Source of the DNA: Gammaproteobacteria bacterium
GTDB lineage: Bacteria > Pseudomonadota > Gammaproteobacteria > Steroidobacterales > Rariloculaceae
Length of the DNA: 47,069 nucleotides
Assembly: GCA_022826245.1 (NCBI GenBank)
Contig: JAJDVG010000013.1
Location: forward strand, 1 to 47,069
Reading direction: 5' to 3'
The notes under the pieces are model-generated. The model was not told where the DNA came from, did no database searches, and saw only the letters and a list, made by a program, of their open reading frames with translations. Made by a program: the position numbers and the translations under genes. Below, piece by piece: positions 1 to 8,080 of this stretch (position 1 is the first letter of the stretch; every line of letters starts with the position of its first letter).

Positions 1-2
1 AA

Positions 3-59
3 ACCGTCGTCATCGAGGGCAATAGCTACCGCATGAAGGACGCCAACACCGAATCATGA
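3..59 (+). CDS. IS21-like helper ATPase IstB, C-terminal fragment
   Basis: Only the last 18 codons are present, in frame 3, ending at the TGA at 57-59. The peptide reads VVIEGNSYRMKD followed by six residues. A hydrophobic strand followed by GxSYR(L/M)K is typical of IstB C-termini, where IstB is the AAA+ target-selection helper of IS21 transposases. The identification rests on this short tail plus its position just before an IS end. The same reading frame occurs in the inverted copy at the other end of the window. Confidence 0.55.
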   Translation, partial: TVVIEGNSYRMKDANTES

Positions 60-139
60 TCGCGGCCACCAAAACGACCTTGCAGAAACCTACAACTTCA
101 AACTGCTGGTTTTAGTGCATCTTCACAGTGTTGCTAGCA
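3..139 (+). mobile_element. IS21-like element, right end (left copy, partial)
   Basis: This block is repeated exactly, in inverted orientation, at 46933-47069. It holds the last codons of an IstB-like helper gene and about 80 bp of non-coding IS end. Identity between the copies stops after position 139, so the IS boundary is placed there; the end reads GCTAGCA and finishes in CA, as expected for IS21-family ends (family knowledge). The rest of the element lies outside the window. Both copies show the same end of the element facing inward, so they are two separate insertions and not the two ends of one. Confidence 0.75.
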
Positions 140-411
140 GCTTCGAGTCTTATGCTGACCTCAGGCGTGCCGGAAACGAATTCAACCGAAATGTTGGCGA
201 CTTTCGGCGCTCGGTACCGCGTCCCCCGCCGCGAACCCTTCATGGTCAGTCGCCCGTCCTCAACGAGCGCCTTGAGCCGGTACTGCAGGGTACGCAGCGG
301 CAGATCGCTTCCCAACGATTCGGCGATCTGCCGTGCAGATGCGCCGTCGGGATACCGTCGAACCGCCTCGACAGTAGCCTTCAGAATTTCCTCGGGAACT
401 CGTCGTGGCAT
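112..411 (-). CDS. winged-helix protein (Fic-type N-terminus?), truncated by IS
   Basis: The start is taken as the ATG at 411 (MPRRVPEE), because the upstream DNA is filled with repeated TTGCGTA sites. Residues from about 1 to 70 form a winged helix-turn-helix with the pattern ASARQIAESLG, RTLQYRLKALV and GRLTMKG followed by a basic wing. This resembles the N-terminal domain that in some Fic-family proteins precedes the AMP-transferase domain (recollection of the family, not tested). The last residues and the stop codon lie inside the IS end: native sequence runs only to about position 140, after which IS DNA supplies the tail SNTVKMH. No Fic HPFxxGNGR motif is present in the window. I read it as a gene interrupted by the insertion; a short natural regulator cannot be excluded. 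Confidence 0.6.
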   Translation of the reverse strand: MPRRVPEEILKATVEAVRRYPDGASARQIAESLGSDLPLRTLQYRLKALVEDGRLTMKGSRRGTRYRAPKVANISVEFVSGTPEVSIRLEAASNTVKMH

Positions 412-524
412 AGTTGCGTATTTAAGTTGCGCATACGCATTTTTGCGCAATATAGCCCTTTTATACGCAAATATCTACCAGAAATGCACCTTTACGCAAG
501 TATTTTTGAGGCATAGTTGCGTAT
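407..524. promoter_or_regulatory. array of TTGCGTA/TACGCAA sites upstream of the wHTH gene
   Basis: TTGCGTA or its complement occurs at 414-420, 464-470, 493-499 and 517-523. Close variants lie at 427-433 (TTGCGCA), 434-440 (TACGCAT) and 443-450 (TTGCGCAA, palindromic). A 15-bp direct repeat, GGCATAGTTGCGTAT, lies at 407-421 and 510-524. The block fills the gap between the wHTH start codon and the 3' end of thrS, is AT-rich against a high-GC background, and overlaps the start codon. The natural reading is an operator array for the adjacent winged-helix protein, i.e. autoregulation. Confidence 0.6.
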
Positions 525-550
525 AAAGCTGCGGGCGAGGCGGAACGAGG

Positions 551-2461
551 TTACGGCCGTTCCGCTTCCGCGCCGAGCGTAACGACCGCTTCGTCGAGGC
601 TCATGATCTGCTGCCCCTTCCGGCCGAGGCGGCGGATCGAGACGGTGCCGTCGGCGACTTCGCGCCGGCCGACCGCGATGATGACCGGCACCTTGGCGAG
701 GCTGTGCTCGCGGACCTTGAGATTGATCTTCTCGTTGCGGATGTCGGCTTGTGCTCGCAGGCCCGCTTCGGCCAACGTGTGCGCGACCTTGCCGGCGTAG
801 TCGTCGGCGTCGGAGGTGATCGTCGCGACGGTGACCTGAGCCGGCGCGAGCCAGAACGGCAGGTTGCCGGCGTAGTGCTCGAGCAGAATTCCGATGAAGC
901 GCTCGAGCGAACCGAAGATCGCCCGGTGCAGCAGCACTGGGGTATGCCGGTCGCCGTCCTCGCCGATGTAGCTCGCGCCGAGCCGGGCCGGCAGGTTCAG
1001 GTCGACCTGCAACGTGCCGCACTGCCATTCGCGGCCGATGGCGTCGCGCAACACGAACTCGATCTTCGGCCCGTAGAAGGCGCCTTCGCCCGGGTTGTGC
1101 GTGTAGTCGAGCCCCAGGCTGTCCATCGCTTCGATCAGCGCGCTCTCGGCCCGGTCCCAGACGGCGTCTTCGCCGACGCGCCGTTCGGGACGGTCGGCGA
1201 ACTTGATGACGACATCGTCGAAGCCGGTGTCGCGGTAGATGCCGAGCAGCAGCTTGCAGACCGCGCCGGTCTCGGCCGTGATCTGGTCCTCCGTGCAGAA
1301 GATGTGCGCATCGTCCTGAGTGAACGCGCGCACCCGCATGAGGCCGTGCAGGGCGCCCGACGGTTCGTAGCGGTGCACCTTGCCGAACTCCGCGAGCCGG
1401 AACGGCAGATCGCGGTAGCTGCGCAGCTCATTCCGGAATATCTGGACGTGGCCCGGGCAGTTCATCGGCTTGACCGCGAGCACGCGCTCGTCGGCGGTGC
1501 GGCTCTTGAACATGTGCTCGCCGAAGGTCTCAAGATGCCCCGAGGCTTCCCACAGGGAAACGTCCATGAGTTCGGGCGTGTTGACTTCGCGATAGCCCGC
1601 GGCGTCCTGGCGTGCACGCAGGAACTCGACGAGGGTCTGGAACAGCGTCCAGCCCTTCGGGTGCCAGAACGCCGAGCCGACCGCTTCGTCCTGAAAGTGG
1701 AACAGGTCCATCTGCCGGCCTAGGCGGCGATGATCGCGGCGCTCGGCTTCCTCGAGCCGCTGCACGTACTGGTTGAGCTGCTTGCGGTCGGCCCAGGCGG
1801 TGCCGTAGATGCGTTGCAGCATCTCGTTGGCCGAGTCGCCGCGCCAGTAGGCTCCCGCGAGCTTCGTAAGCTTGAAGGCCTGGCCGAGCCTGCCCGTGGA
1901 CGGCAGATGAGGACCGCGGCACAGATCCACGAACCCGCCCTGGCGGTAGACGGTGATCGGCTCGCCCTCGGGAATGCCCGCGATGATCTCGGCCTTGTAG
2001 TGCTCGCCGAGTTCCGTGAAGAAACGGATCGCTTCGTCGCGGTCCCAGACCTCGCGGGTGATCGCCTCGTCGCGCTCGACGATTTCGCGCATGCGCTGCT
2101 CGATGCGTTCGAGATCCTCGGGAGTGAAGGGTTCCTCACGCGAGAAGTCGTAGTAGAAGCCGTCCTCGATCGCCGGGCCGATCGTGACCTGCGTGCCGGG
2201 ATACAGTTCAGTGACGGCTTCTGCCATCACGTGGGCGGCGTCGTGGCGCAGGAGTTCGAGGCCCTCGGCGGAGTCCCGGGTAACGATCTCGAGCGCCGCG
2301 CCGTCGGCGACGGGCATTGTCAGGTCCCTGAGATCGCCGTCGATCCGAACCGCGACGGCGTCGCGCGCGAGGCGCGAACCGATGCTGCGTGCGACGGCGA
2401 GGCCGTCCACGGGTTCGGAGAACGATCTGGTCGAGCCGTCCGGCAGGGTGATTTCCGGCAT
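551..2461 (-). CDS. thrS: threonine--tRNA ligase
   Basis: This cytoplasmic enzyme charges tRNA-Thr. It is 636 aa, close to the 642 aa of the E. coli enzyme, with the full architecture. A TGS domain lies at residues 1-60. The N2 editing domain carries HDAAH at 73-77 and CRGPH at 181-185, the residues that deacylate Ser-tRNA. The class II core has MNCPGH at 333-338, whose Cys335, together with the His in QDDAH near 386 and the His in LLHRAIFGS near 511, fits the catalytic zinc site. The C-terminal anticodon-binding domain starts near residue 535. ATG start at 2461. Unlike the common thrS-infC-rpmI-rplT order, nothing resembling infC follows; the next gene is the IS-broken wHTH gene. Confidence 0.98.
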   Translation of the reverse strand: MPEITLPDGSTRSFSEPVDGLAVARSIGSRLARDAVAVRIDGDLRDLTMPVADGAALEIVTRDSAEGLELLRHDAAHVMAEAVTELYPGTQVTIGPAIEDGFYYDFSREEPFTPEDLERIEQRMREIVERDEAITREVWDRDEAIRFFTELGEHYKAEIIAGIPEGEPITVYRQGGFVDLCRGPHLPSTGRLGQAFKLTKLAGAYWRGDSANEMLQRIYGTAWADRKQLNQYVQRLEEAERRDHRRLGRQMDLFHFQDEAVGSAFWHPKGWTLFQTLVEFLRARQDAAGYREVNTPELMDVSLWEASGHLETFGEHMFKSRTADERVLAVKPMNCPGHVQIFRNELRSYRDLPFRLAEFGKVHRYEPSGALHGLMRVRAFTQDDAHIFCTEDQITAETGAVCKLLLGIYRDTGFDDVVIKFADRPERRVGEDAVWDRAESALIEAMDSLGLDYTHNPGEGAFYGPKIEFVLRDAIGREWQCGTLQVDLNLPARLGASYIGEDGDRHTPVLLHRAIFGSLERFIGILLEHYAGNLPFWLAPAQVTVATITSDADDYAGKVAHTLAEAGLRAQADIRNEKINLKVREHSLAKVPVIIAVGRREVADGTVSIRRLGRKGQQIMSLDEAVVTLGAEAERP

Positions 2462-2607
2462 TCTTCGTGACCCGGCTTGCGATCCGCTACGACAGGTTGC
2501 GCATTTTACGACTTGGGGCGGGGCATTCCAGGTTGATTCCCGGTGAACCGAGCGTTACGGGTAGACTTGGGACCTTCCGCACTCACCGTACGTCTGAAGT
2601 ATCAGGC

Positions 2608-3567
2608 ATGGAATTCACGCTCGAATCGCTGCGCGAAGCCGAACGCATCGTCCATCGGCATGTGCCGCCGACACCGCAATACGCCTGGCCGCTGCTCGCA
2701 CGGCATGCCGGGCTGAAGGTCTGGGTCAAGCACGAAAACCATACGTCGATCGGCGCCTTCAAGATTCGCGGCGGCGCCTTGTACATGCATCGCCTGAAAC
2801 AGCGCGAGCCCGATTGCCGCGGCGTGATCGCGGCCACGCGCGGCAATCACGGCCAGTCCGTCGCCGTCGCGGCGGCGCGCCACGGCTTGAGCGCCACGAT
2901 CGTCGTGCCGCACGGCAACAACCCCGAAAAGAACGCCGCCATGATCGCTCAGGGCGCCGAACTAGTAGAGCACGGCAACGACTTCCAGGAAGCGCTGGAA
3001 CTCGCCCGGGAGAGAGCCGGGAGCCAGGGCCTGCACCTGGTCGCGGCGTTCGATCCGGCGCTCGTTCAGGGCGTGGCGTCCTATGCGCTTGAGCTCTTTG
3101 CGGGCGCTGAGCCGCTCGATGCCGTCTATGTACCCATCGGACTCGGTTCGGGCATCTGCGGCGTCATCGCGGCTCGCAATGCGCTCGGGCTTTCGACGGA
3201 TGTCGTGGGCGTACAGGCGGAGGCGGCGCCGTGCTACGCGCTGTCCTTCGAGGCGGGGCGGCCAATGACGACAGCGAGCGCCGATACTATCGCCGACGGT
3301 GTCGCCACGCGGGTTCCGGTCGACGCGGCCGTCGCGATGATCAACCGCCTCGCGGCGCGCGTCGTGACCGTCAGCGACGAAGCGATCCTCGAGGCGCAGC
3401 GGCTGTTGCTGCGCCTGACGCACAACCTGGCCGAGCCCGCCGGCGCCTGTGCGCTCGCGGCGTTGCTCAAGGAACGCCGCCGCATGGCCGGCAAGACCGC
3501 CGCGGTGATCCTGAGCGGAGGCAATGCCGATGCGGCGAACCTGAGTAGGGTGATTGAAGGGATGTGA
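2608..3567 (+). CDS. threonine/serine dehydratase-like PLP enzyme (fold type II)
   Basis: This is a 319-aa single-domain member of the tryptophan-synthase-beta fold family, without a C-terminal ACT regulatory domain. The PLP lysine is K52 in SIGAFKIRGG. The substrate or phosphate loop includes RGNHGQS (79-84), and SGGNADAANL near the C-terminus fits the cofactor ring contact. Such short forms are catabolic threonine/serine dehydratases or related ammonia-lyases (for example hydroxyaspartate or hydroxyectoine-pathway enzymes); the exact substrate cannot be told. ATG 2608 was chosen because the family begins just before the first helix; the open frame extends upstream without homology. It is divergent from thrS across about 145 bp. 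Confidence 0.9.
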   Translation: MEFTLESLREAERIVHRHVPPTPQYAWPLLARHAGLKVWVKHENHTSIGAFKIRGGALYMHRLKQREPDCRGVIAATRGNHGQSVAVAAARHGLSATIVVPHGNNPEKNAAMIAQGAELVEHGNDFQEALELARERAGSQGLHLVAAFDPALVQGVASYALELFAGAEPLDAVYVPIGLGSGICGVIAARNALGLSTDVVGVQAEAAPCYALSFEAGRPMTTASADTIADGVATRVPVDAAVAMINRLAARVVTVSDEAILEAQRLLLRLTHNLAEPAGACALAALLKERRRMAGKTAAVILSGGNADAANLSRVIEGM

Positions 3568-3708
3568 GAGGCGGAGGCGCGCGCTGGCGACGACGTATGG
3601 ACGCAGATTCGGAGCCTCGGTCGCTCACGCTCGGAAACGGGTCAGCTACCGCGGTTATCCTGCGATGCTTGCCGCGAATTGCGGGTTCTCGGGAAGAACA
3701 TCAAGGCC

Positions 3709-4137
3709 TTACGGCATCAACAGAGGAACGATCCGCCGGTTTGTCTGGCGATAGACGCGGAAGTCGGAGTCGAGCGTCAGAATCGAACCGTTTTTCGTGC
3801 GCTCGACAAGGTGTACCAGACAAGCATCGGCGAATGACATGGGAACATTGCGATAGCGTCGCATGAGGCTTCTCACGGCCACCGCATCGTCGCGGGAAGC
3901 CACGGGCGAAGCAACTTCCAGCATTCCGCGCACCACCAATTCGATCGGAAGGCCCGGATCCAGGTCTGCCCGATGCAGCAGGAACGATGCTTCCGAGAGA
4001 ACGGCCTCGCAGGTCAGCAACGGTGGATTGAGCGTATCGAAGCGGGCGACCGCCCAATCGTGATGCGTTTCGTCACGGTCCAGCAGGGCGATCAGGGGCC
4101 CGGTGTCAAGAACTACCGTCGGACGTGCCACGAACAT
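3709..4137 (-). CDS. PIN-domain toxin (VapC-like)
   Basis: Putative Mg-dependent RNase toxin of 142 aa. The start at ATG 4137 gives MFVARPTVVLDTGPLIAL, placing the first acidic residue in the usual VxDTxPL context near the N-terminus. Other conserved PIN acids appear in the segment CEAVLSEASFLL, in SFADACLVH and in the C-terminal TLDSDF. The gene overlaps the preceding RHH antitoxin by 32 nt, the translational coupling expected of a toxin-antitoxin pair. The target RNA cannot be predicted. The 141 bp between its stop and the dehydratase gene show nothing recognisable. Confidence 0.87.
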   Translation of the reverse strand: MFVARPTVVLDTGPLIALLDRDETHHDWAVARFDTLNPPLLTCEAVLSEASFLLHRADLDPGLPIELVVRGMLEVASPVASRDDAVAVRSLMRRYRNVPMSFADACLVHLVERTKNGSILTLDSDFRVYRQTNRRIVPLLMP

Positions 4138-4384
4138 GGTCGGCCAGCGCGGCCTGTTCAAGAAGTTCGGAGTCCGTCGCGAGGTTGCTGCGCCCGCTTG
4201 CCACGCTCCCCACGAGGTCGCCCGCCAGGTCCGCACAGCTCGGCGGGTCCGTTTCCGGGCTCTCGACAAGCGTTCGTTCGAGAATCTCGCGTACGAGCGT
4301 GGACCGGTCGATATTGCGCCGACGCGCCTCATTCGCCAGCCTCGCAAACAACTCGTTCGGCAACTTTACGGACAACGCGTTCAT
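4106..4384 (-). CDS. RHH antitoxin (VapB-like)
   Basis: This is a 92-aa protein with an N-terminal ribbon-helix-helix fold: NALSVKLPNELF forms the beta strand and start of helix 1, and ARRRNIDRSTLVREILERTL forms helices 1-2. The acidic, flexible C-terminus (ESPETDPPSCADLAGDLVG and onward) is the part expected to wrap the toxin. It is first in a two-gene operon and overlaps the PIN toxin gene. ATG 4384 was chosen because it starts exactly at the RHH strand; the frame is open upstream but that extension does not look like protein. The AT-rich DNA just upstream (4385-4440) probably holds the promoter and an RHH operator. Confidence 0.85.
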   Translation of the reverse strand: MNALSVKLPNELFARLANEARRRNIDRSTLVREILERTLVESPETDPPSCADLAGDLVGSVASGRSNLATDSELLEQAALADHVRGTSDGSS

Positions 4385-4590
4385 GTCACGAAGGTATGAT
4401 AGTTTGTTGCAGATCGCAATACACCAATCTGGCTGTCTGGCTACGAAATTGTTGCGGGCTGTCTCCAGGGGAGCCCCGGGACACAGATTCGTCATTAGCG
4501 CCTTGGGCGTCAGGCTCATCTCATCCGCTTGGCCACCGTATGGGATACTCGTTAATGGCCGGAGCCTGTCGACGTGCCTGTGCCTCCGGT

Positions 4591-4608
4591 GCCCCGCTTC
4601 GGCGGGGC
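4591..4608 (-). terminator. hairpin terminator after prpD-like gene
   Basis: GCCCCGC-TTCG-GCGGGGC is a perfect 7-bp stem closed by a TTCG/CGAA tetraloop. It begins 5 nt beyond the TAG of the MmgE/PrpD gene, in the direction of that operon. There is no T-tract, so it may act as a stem that stabilises the mRNA end or as a weak intrinsic terminator. The remainder of the 228-bp gap to the RHH antitoxin shows nothing else. Confidence 0.55.
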
Positions 4609-4612
4609 TCGC

Positions 4613-5995
4613 CTATCGCTCCGACCGGGGTATCGATACCCGTTTTCCGTCGCCTGAGCCAATCCTGTCGGCAAACTCGGCGATGCTGCGCGCGTAGTCG
4701 GGATCGCCCCCCGCAAACGCAACGTTCGCCGCACACTTCCGTTCAAGTTCCGCCCGTTCGAGGGGCTCTCGCGAACCGCCGCGCAGGTGCGGCTGGATTG
4801 CCTCGACCACGCTGCCGTCCGTGAGCGTTGCCTGAATTCTCCCGCTGTAGTTCTTCGGATACTCGTCGTCGGGATCGATCTCGTAGCCGATTCGGCCCGC
4901 GAGCGAGAGCACGTCGGGATCCTGCACCGCCGCGGTCGTGAACTGCGCAAGGCCCGCGTCACCTCGCAGGAAGCCGACCGCGACGCAATACGGTGTGCTG
5001 AATTTCGCGGCGTAGCCGCCTGGCGGTTTGCGTTTGAGCTCAAGCGGTTCCCACAAGCGGTGCACCGTGCCTTCGCCGACGTAGCATTTGAGTTCAACGA
5101 TGTCGGAGGCCCGGATGCCGCGGTTCGCGAGCCGCACGGCGCAGTCGACGAAGGGCTGGGTCATCGTGCCGCAGGCATGGGGTTTGAAGGCGATGCGGGC
5201 GGACTCCCAGCGCACCCCCAGACCCTCCGTGACCAGTTCGGGATCGGCGGCGACGGACGGTGCGAACGCGCGGAAGAACCCGTGCGGCCCTTCGAAGACC
5301 GTCGCCGGCCCCTTGAAGCCGGCCTGCGCCATCGCCACGGCCCTGAGACCGGACTGCGCGGCCCAGCCGGCGTGCATGCGCTTGGTCCAGGAGCCGTCAG
5401 TCAGGTATTCGATGATGCCCGAAGCCATGCTGCCGGCGATGCCGAGCGCATTGGCGGTCGCGTGGGCGGGCAAGCGCATCGCGGCAGCGACGGCCGCCGT
5501 TGATCCCATCGCCCCGATCACGGCCGTCGGGTGGAACCCCGCGGCGTGAACGCCCTTCTGAACGGTCAGGCCCATGCGGCACATCAGTTCCTGTCCGGCG
5601 GCGATGCCGCGCAGGGCGTCGTTGCCGCTGAGGCCGTGTGATTCGGCGGCGGCCAGCACGGCCGGCACGACGACAGCGCCCGGATGCACCGGGCAGCCTT
5701 CGAAGGTGTTGTCGAAGTCCTCGCCGTGTGCGGCAGTGCCGTTGATCATGGCCGTGGCTCCGGCCTCGCGCGTCTCCGGCGAACCGACGACGGTGCATGG
5801 CCCGGTGGCCGGCCACGATTGGCGCAGCGCCGCGACATAGCCCGTGTGGCGGGCGGCGAACGCGAGCCCGAGCGTATCGAGGGTCGTGTCGGCGCAGGCG
5901 GCCCGGACGGCCGGCGGGATACCGTCGCGCTCGAGGCTCGCCAGCCAGTTCGCGAGAGTCGTGGCGACGGGCGGTTCGGGACGATCGCTGTTCAC
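4613..5995 (-). CDS. MmgE/PrpD family protein
   Basis: This family includes 2-methylcitrate dehydratase PrpD, cis-aconitate decarboxylase and related isomerases of polycarboxylic acids. GTG 5995 gives 460 aa, the usual family length, and places the typical LANWLASLERDGIPPAVR helix at the N-terminus; a TTG at 6076 would overlap tctA by 47 nt and adds sequence unlike the family. Recognisable blocks are the NGTAAHGEDFDNTF segment, the HPGAVVVPAVLA helix, GFHPTAVIG, and HACGTMTQPFVD in the C-terminal half. It is the last gene of an operon with a TTT-type tricarboxylate transporter, so its substrate is probably what that transporter imports. The reaction remains open: dehydration, isomerisation or decarboxylation of a tricarboxylate-like acid. 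Confidence 0.9.
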   Translation of the reverse strand: MNSDRPEPPVATTLANWLASLERDGIPPAVRAACADTTLDTLGLAFAARHTGYVAALRQSWPATGPCTVVGSPETREAGATAMINGTAAHGEDFDNTFEGCPVHPGAVVVPAVLAAAESHGLSGNDALRGIAAGQELMCRMGLTVQKGVHAAGFHPTAVIGAMGSTAAVAAAMRLPAHATANALGIAGSMASGIIEYLTDGSWTKRMHAGWAAQSGLRAVAMAQAGFKGPATVFEGPHGFFRAFAPSVAADPELVTEGLGVRWESARIAFKPHACGTMTQPFVDCAVRLANRGIRASDIVELKCYVGEGTVHRLWEPLELKRKPPGGYAAKFSTPYCVAVGFLRGDAGLAQFTTAAVQDPDVLSLAGRIGYEIDPDDEYPKNYSGRIQATLTDGSVVEAIQPHLRGGSREPLERAELERKCAANVAFAGGDPDYARSIAEFADRIGSGDGKRVSIPRSER

Positions 5996-6029
5996 GACAA
6001 ACGGCCGGCCTGTGCCGAGCGAGTCCCGC

Positions 6030-7544
6030 TCATGCCGACGACCTGCCGCCTGCAGCCGTCGGGCGGTTCCTTCCAAACGCGAGCCAAAGGCGCGTTCCGA
6101 GCGAGCCCGCGATGAACAGCACGGCGACGATCAGCAGGCCAACGGCGATCGGGTCTTCGAGGAAGATCGCGTGATCGCCCGCCGACAGGACCAGCGAACG
6201 CCGATAGTTGGATTCGACGAGGAAGCCGAGCACGACCCCGAGCACGGCCGGCAGCAACGGCATGTCGAACAGGCGCATGAGGTAGCCCGCCGCACCCGCC
6301 GTGAGCACGATGCCGACATCGAAGAGGCTGGCGTTGATCGTATAGATGCCGGAGAGGATCAAGGCATAGATGAATGCGGTGAGCAGCGCTCGGGAACGGT
6401 TCACGAGCCACAGGCAGATCGGCAGGACGAGCGTGCCGATCGCGAGCAGGGACAGATTCGCGACGAAGAGCCCCGTATACAGCCCGATGACCGTGTCGGT
6501 GTTCTCCTCGAACAGTCGCGGGCCGGGCAGCAGGCCATGTATCAACAAGCCCCCGAGCAGTATCGCGGCCGAATTCGAGCCTGGTATCCCGAAGCTCAGC
6601 AACGGCACGAGCGCCGTCGACGCCACCGTGTTGTTGGCGGTTTCAGGCGCGGCGATGCCTTCCGGCGAACCGCGGCCGAATTCCGCCCTGGAACGCGACC
6701 AGCGCCGCGCCTCGTTGTAGGACAGGAACGAGGCGATCGTGCCGCCTGCGCCCGGAATCACGCCTTCGACCGTGCCGATCGAGGCCCCGATCAGTTGCGG
6801 CTTGACGAGGCGGCGTCTCAGCTTGCGTCCCGGGAAGCGAATCCGCGCCGTGTCGCGGGACGTTTCGGTTCGCACCGGCGCGCCGGCCTGGCGTAACAGT
6901 TCGCTGACGGCGAAGAGTCCGACCATGATCAGGATCGGCGCGATGCCTTCGAGCAGTTCCACTTGCCCGAACGTGAAACGCGGCACGCCCGACATCGGAT
7001 CCGTGCCGACGGTCGCGACCATGAGCCCGAGCACACCGGCCGCGAGGCCCTTGAGGATCGATGCGCCGGCGAGCGAGGCGATCACGCTCAGACCGAGGAC
7101 GCCCAGCGCGAAGTAGGACATCGGCGTGAACGCCAGCGCGAGATTTGCCAGCGGGCGCGTCAGCATCACGAGCATCAGCAGCCCGATCATGCCGCCGATG
7201 ACGCCGGAGTAGAGCGAGATCCCGAGCGCCTGTCCGCCCATGCCCTGCCGTTGCATGGCGTAGCCGTCGAGAACCGTGGCAGCGGCGGCATTGGTGCCGG
7301 GCGTATTGATCAGGATGGCCGGTATCGAGCCGCCGTACTCCGCGCCGATGTACGTCGAACCGAGCAACACGATCGCCGATGTCGGTTCCATGCCGTAGGT
7401 GAACGGCAAGAGCAGCGCCATGCTGATCGACGGCGAGATGCCGGGCAGCGCGCCGCCGAATATGCCCCAGGCGACGCCCGCGATCGCCGCGAACGCGAGC
7501 GGCGTGCCGAGCAGCAGGTCAAAGCCTTGCAGCACCGCGTCCAT
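6030..7544 (-). CDS. tctA: tripartite tricarboxylate transporter large permease TctA
   Basis: This is a 504-aa inner-membrane permease with about ten to twelve hydrophobic segments, the usual length for TctA. Signature stretches are the N-terminal GALPGISPSISMALLLPFTY, the GSTYIGAEYGGSIPAILIN block with NTPGTNAAAATVLDGY following, and the second-half GTVEGVIPGAGGTIASFLSY and LSFGIPGSNSAAILLGGL repeats. It works with the small permease TctB and the periplasmic protein TctC. Its ATG at 7544 shares one base with the TGA of tctB (TGATG), indicating translational coupling. The stop lies 35 nt before the chosen prpD-like start. Confidence 0.95.
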   Translation of the reverse strand: MDAVLQGFDLLLGTPLAFAAIAGVAWGIFGGALPGISPSISMALLLPFTYGMEPTSAIVLLGSTYIGAEYGGSIPAILINTPGTNAAAATVLDGYAMQRQGMGGQALGISLYSGVIGGMIGLLMLVMLTRPLANLALAFTPMSYFALGVLGLSVIASLAGASILKGLAAGVLGLMVATVGTDPMSGVPRFTFGQVELLEGIAPILIMVGLFAVSELLRQAGAPVRTETSRDTARIRFPGRKLRRRLVKPQLIGASIGTVEGVIPGAGGTIASFLSYNEARRWSRSRAEFGRGSPEGIAAPETANNTVASTALVPLLSFGIPGSNSAAILLGGLLIHGLLPGPRLFEENTDTVIGLYTGLFVANLSLLAIGTLVLPICLWLVNRSRALLTAFIYALILSGIYTINASLFDVGIVLTAGAAGYLMRLFDMPLLPAVLGVVLGFLVESNYRRSLVLSAGDHAIFLEDPIAVGLLIVAVLFIAGSLGTRLWLAFGRNRPTAAGGRSSA

Positions 7545-8050
7545 CAGGAACCCGGCAACAACATCGGCCAGACGCCGGCCGGCTTGTCGATGCCGAGCAG
7601 GACATCGAAGAGCACGAAGAACAGCACGGCGCCGCCCACCGAGATGCCGGCGAGCCGCCAACCGATGCGTTCGCCCTGATAGACGGCCACCAGGGCAATG
7701 ACGGCCAGGATCGAGAGCAGGTAGCCGGCGAAAACGACGACTGCTAGATAGGCGATGCCGATCCCGAGCATGCCGGCTGCCCGGCCGGTGCGCGCCCGCT
7801 TGCGGCCGGAGTCGCGGCTGCCGGCGGCGCTGTCCGCGCGGGTCGCTGCGCCGTTCAGGCGCCAGGCGACGAGCGCCTTGACGGCGAGCGCCACGGCGAG
7901 CCCGGCGAGCGTGGCGGCGTAGACGACGGGGACTCCGGCTGCGCCGACCTCGTCGCCGAGCGCGCTGCGGTTGATGTCGCCGGCGGCGATGAAGTATCCG
8001 ACTGCGACGAGCAGCAGAACCGCCGCTCCGACCAGCTCCCTCCTGCGCAT
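7544..8050 (-). CDS. tctB: tripartite tricarboxylate transporter small permease TctB
   Basis: This is a 168-aa membrane protein with four hydrophobic segments: residues about 6-24, 40-65, 95-120 and 133-155. Between the second and third is a basic, flexible loop rich in Arg, Ser and Ala. That topology and length match TctB, the small partner of TctA. Sequence conservation in this family is low, so the call leans on position between tctC and tctA and on the one-base overlap with tctA. ATG 8050 lies 30 nt after the tctC stop. Confidence 0.88.
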   Translation of the reverse strand: MRRRELVGAAVLLLVAVGYFIAAGDINRSALGDEVGAAGVPVVYAATLAGLAVALAVKALVAWRLNGAATRADSAAGSRDSGRKRARTGRAAGMLGIGIAYLAVVVFAGYLLSILAVIALVAVYQGERIGWRLAGISVGGAVLFFVLFDVLLGIDKPAGVWPMLLPGS

Positions 8051-8080
8051 GCCCGACAGCCGTCCGAACCGGCGACTCAG

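Noticed and set aside
3..139. A composite transposon spanning the whole window
   Set aside because: The interior holds thrS and other core genes, and only one end type of the IS is visible at each side; contig ends inside a multicopy IS explain the data more simply.
4385..4450. Sequence resembling 12484-12504 (TTGGTGTATT followed by CGATC) near the RHH antitoxin promoter
   Set aside because: The two matches are only about 16 bp with a one-base gap and have different orientation relative to their genes; probably chance.
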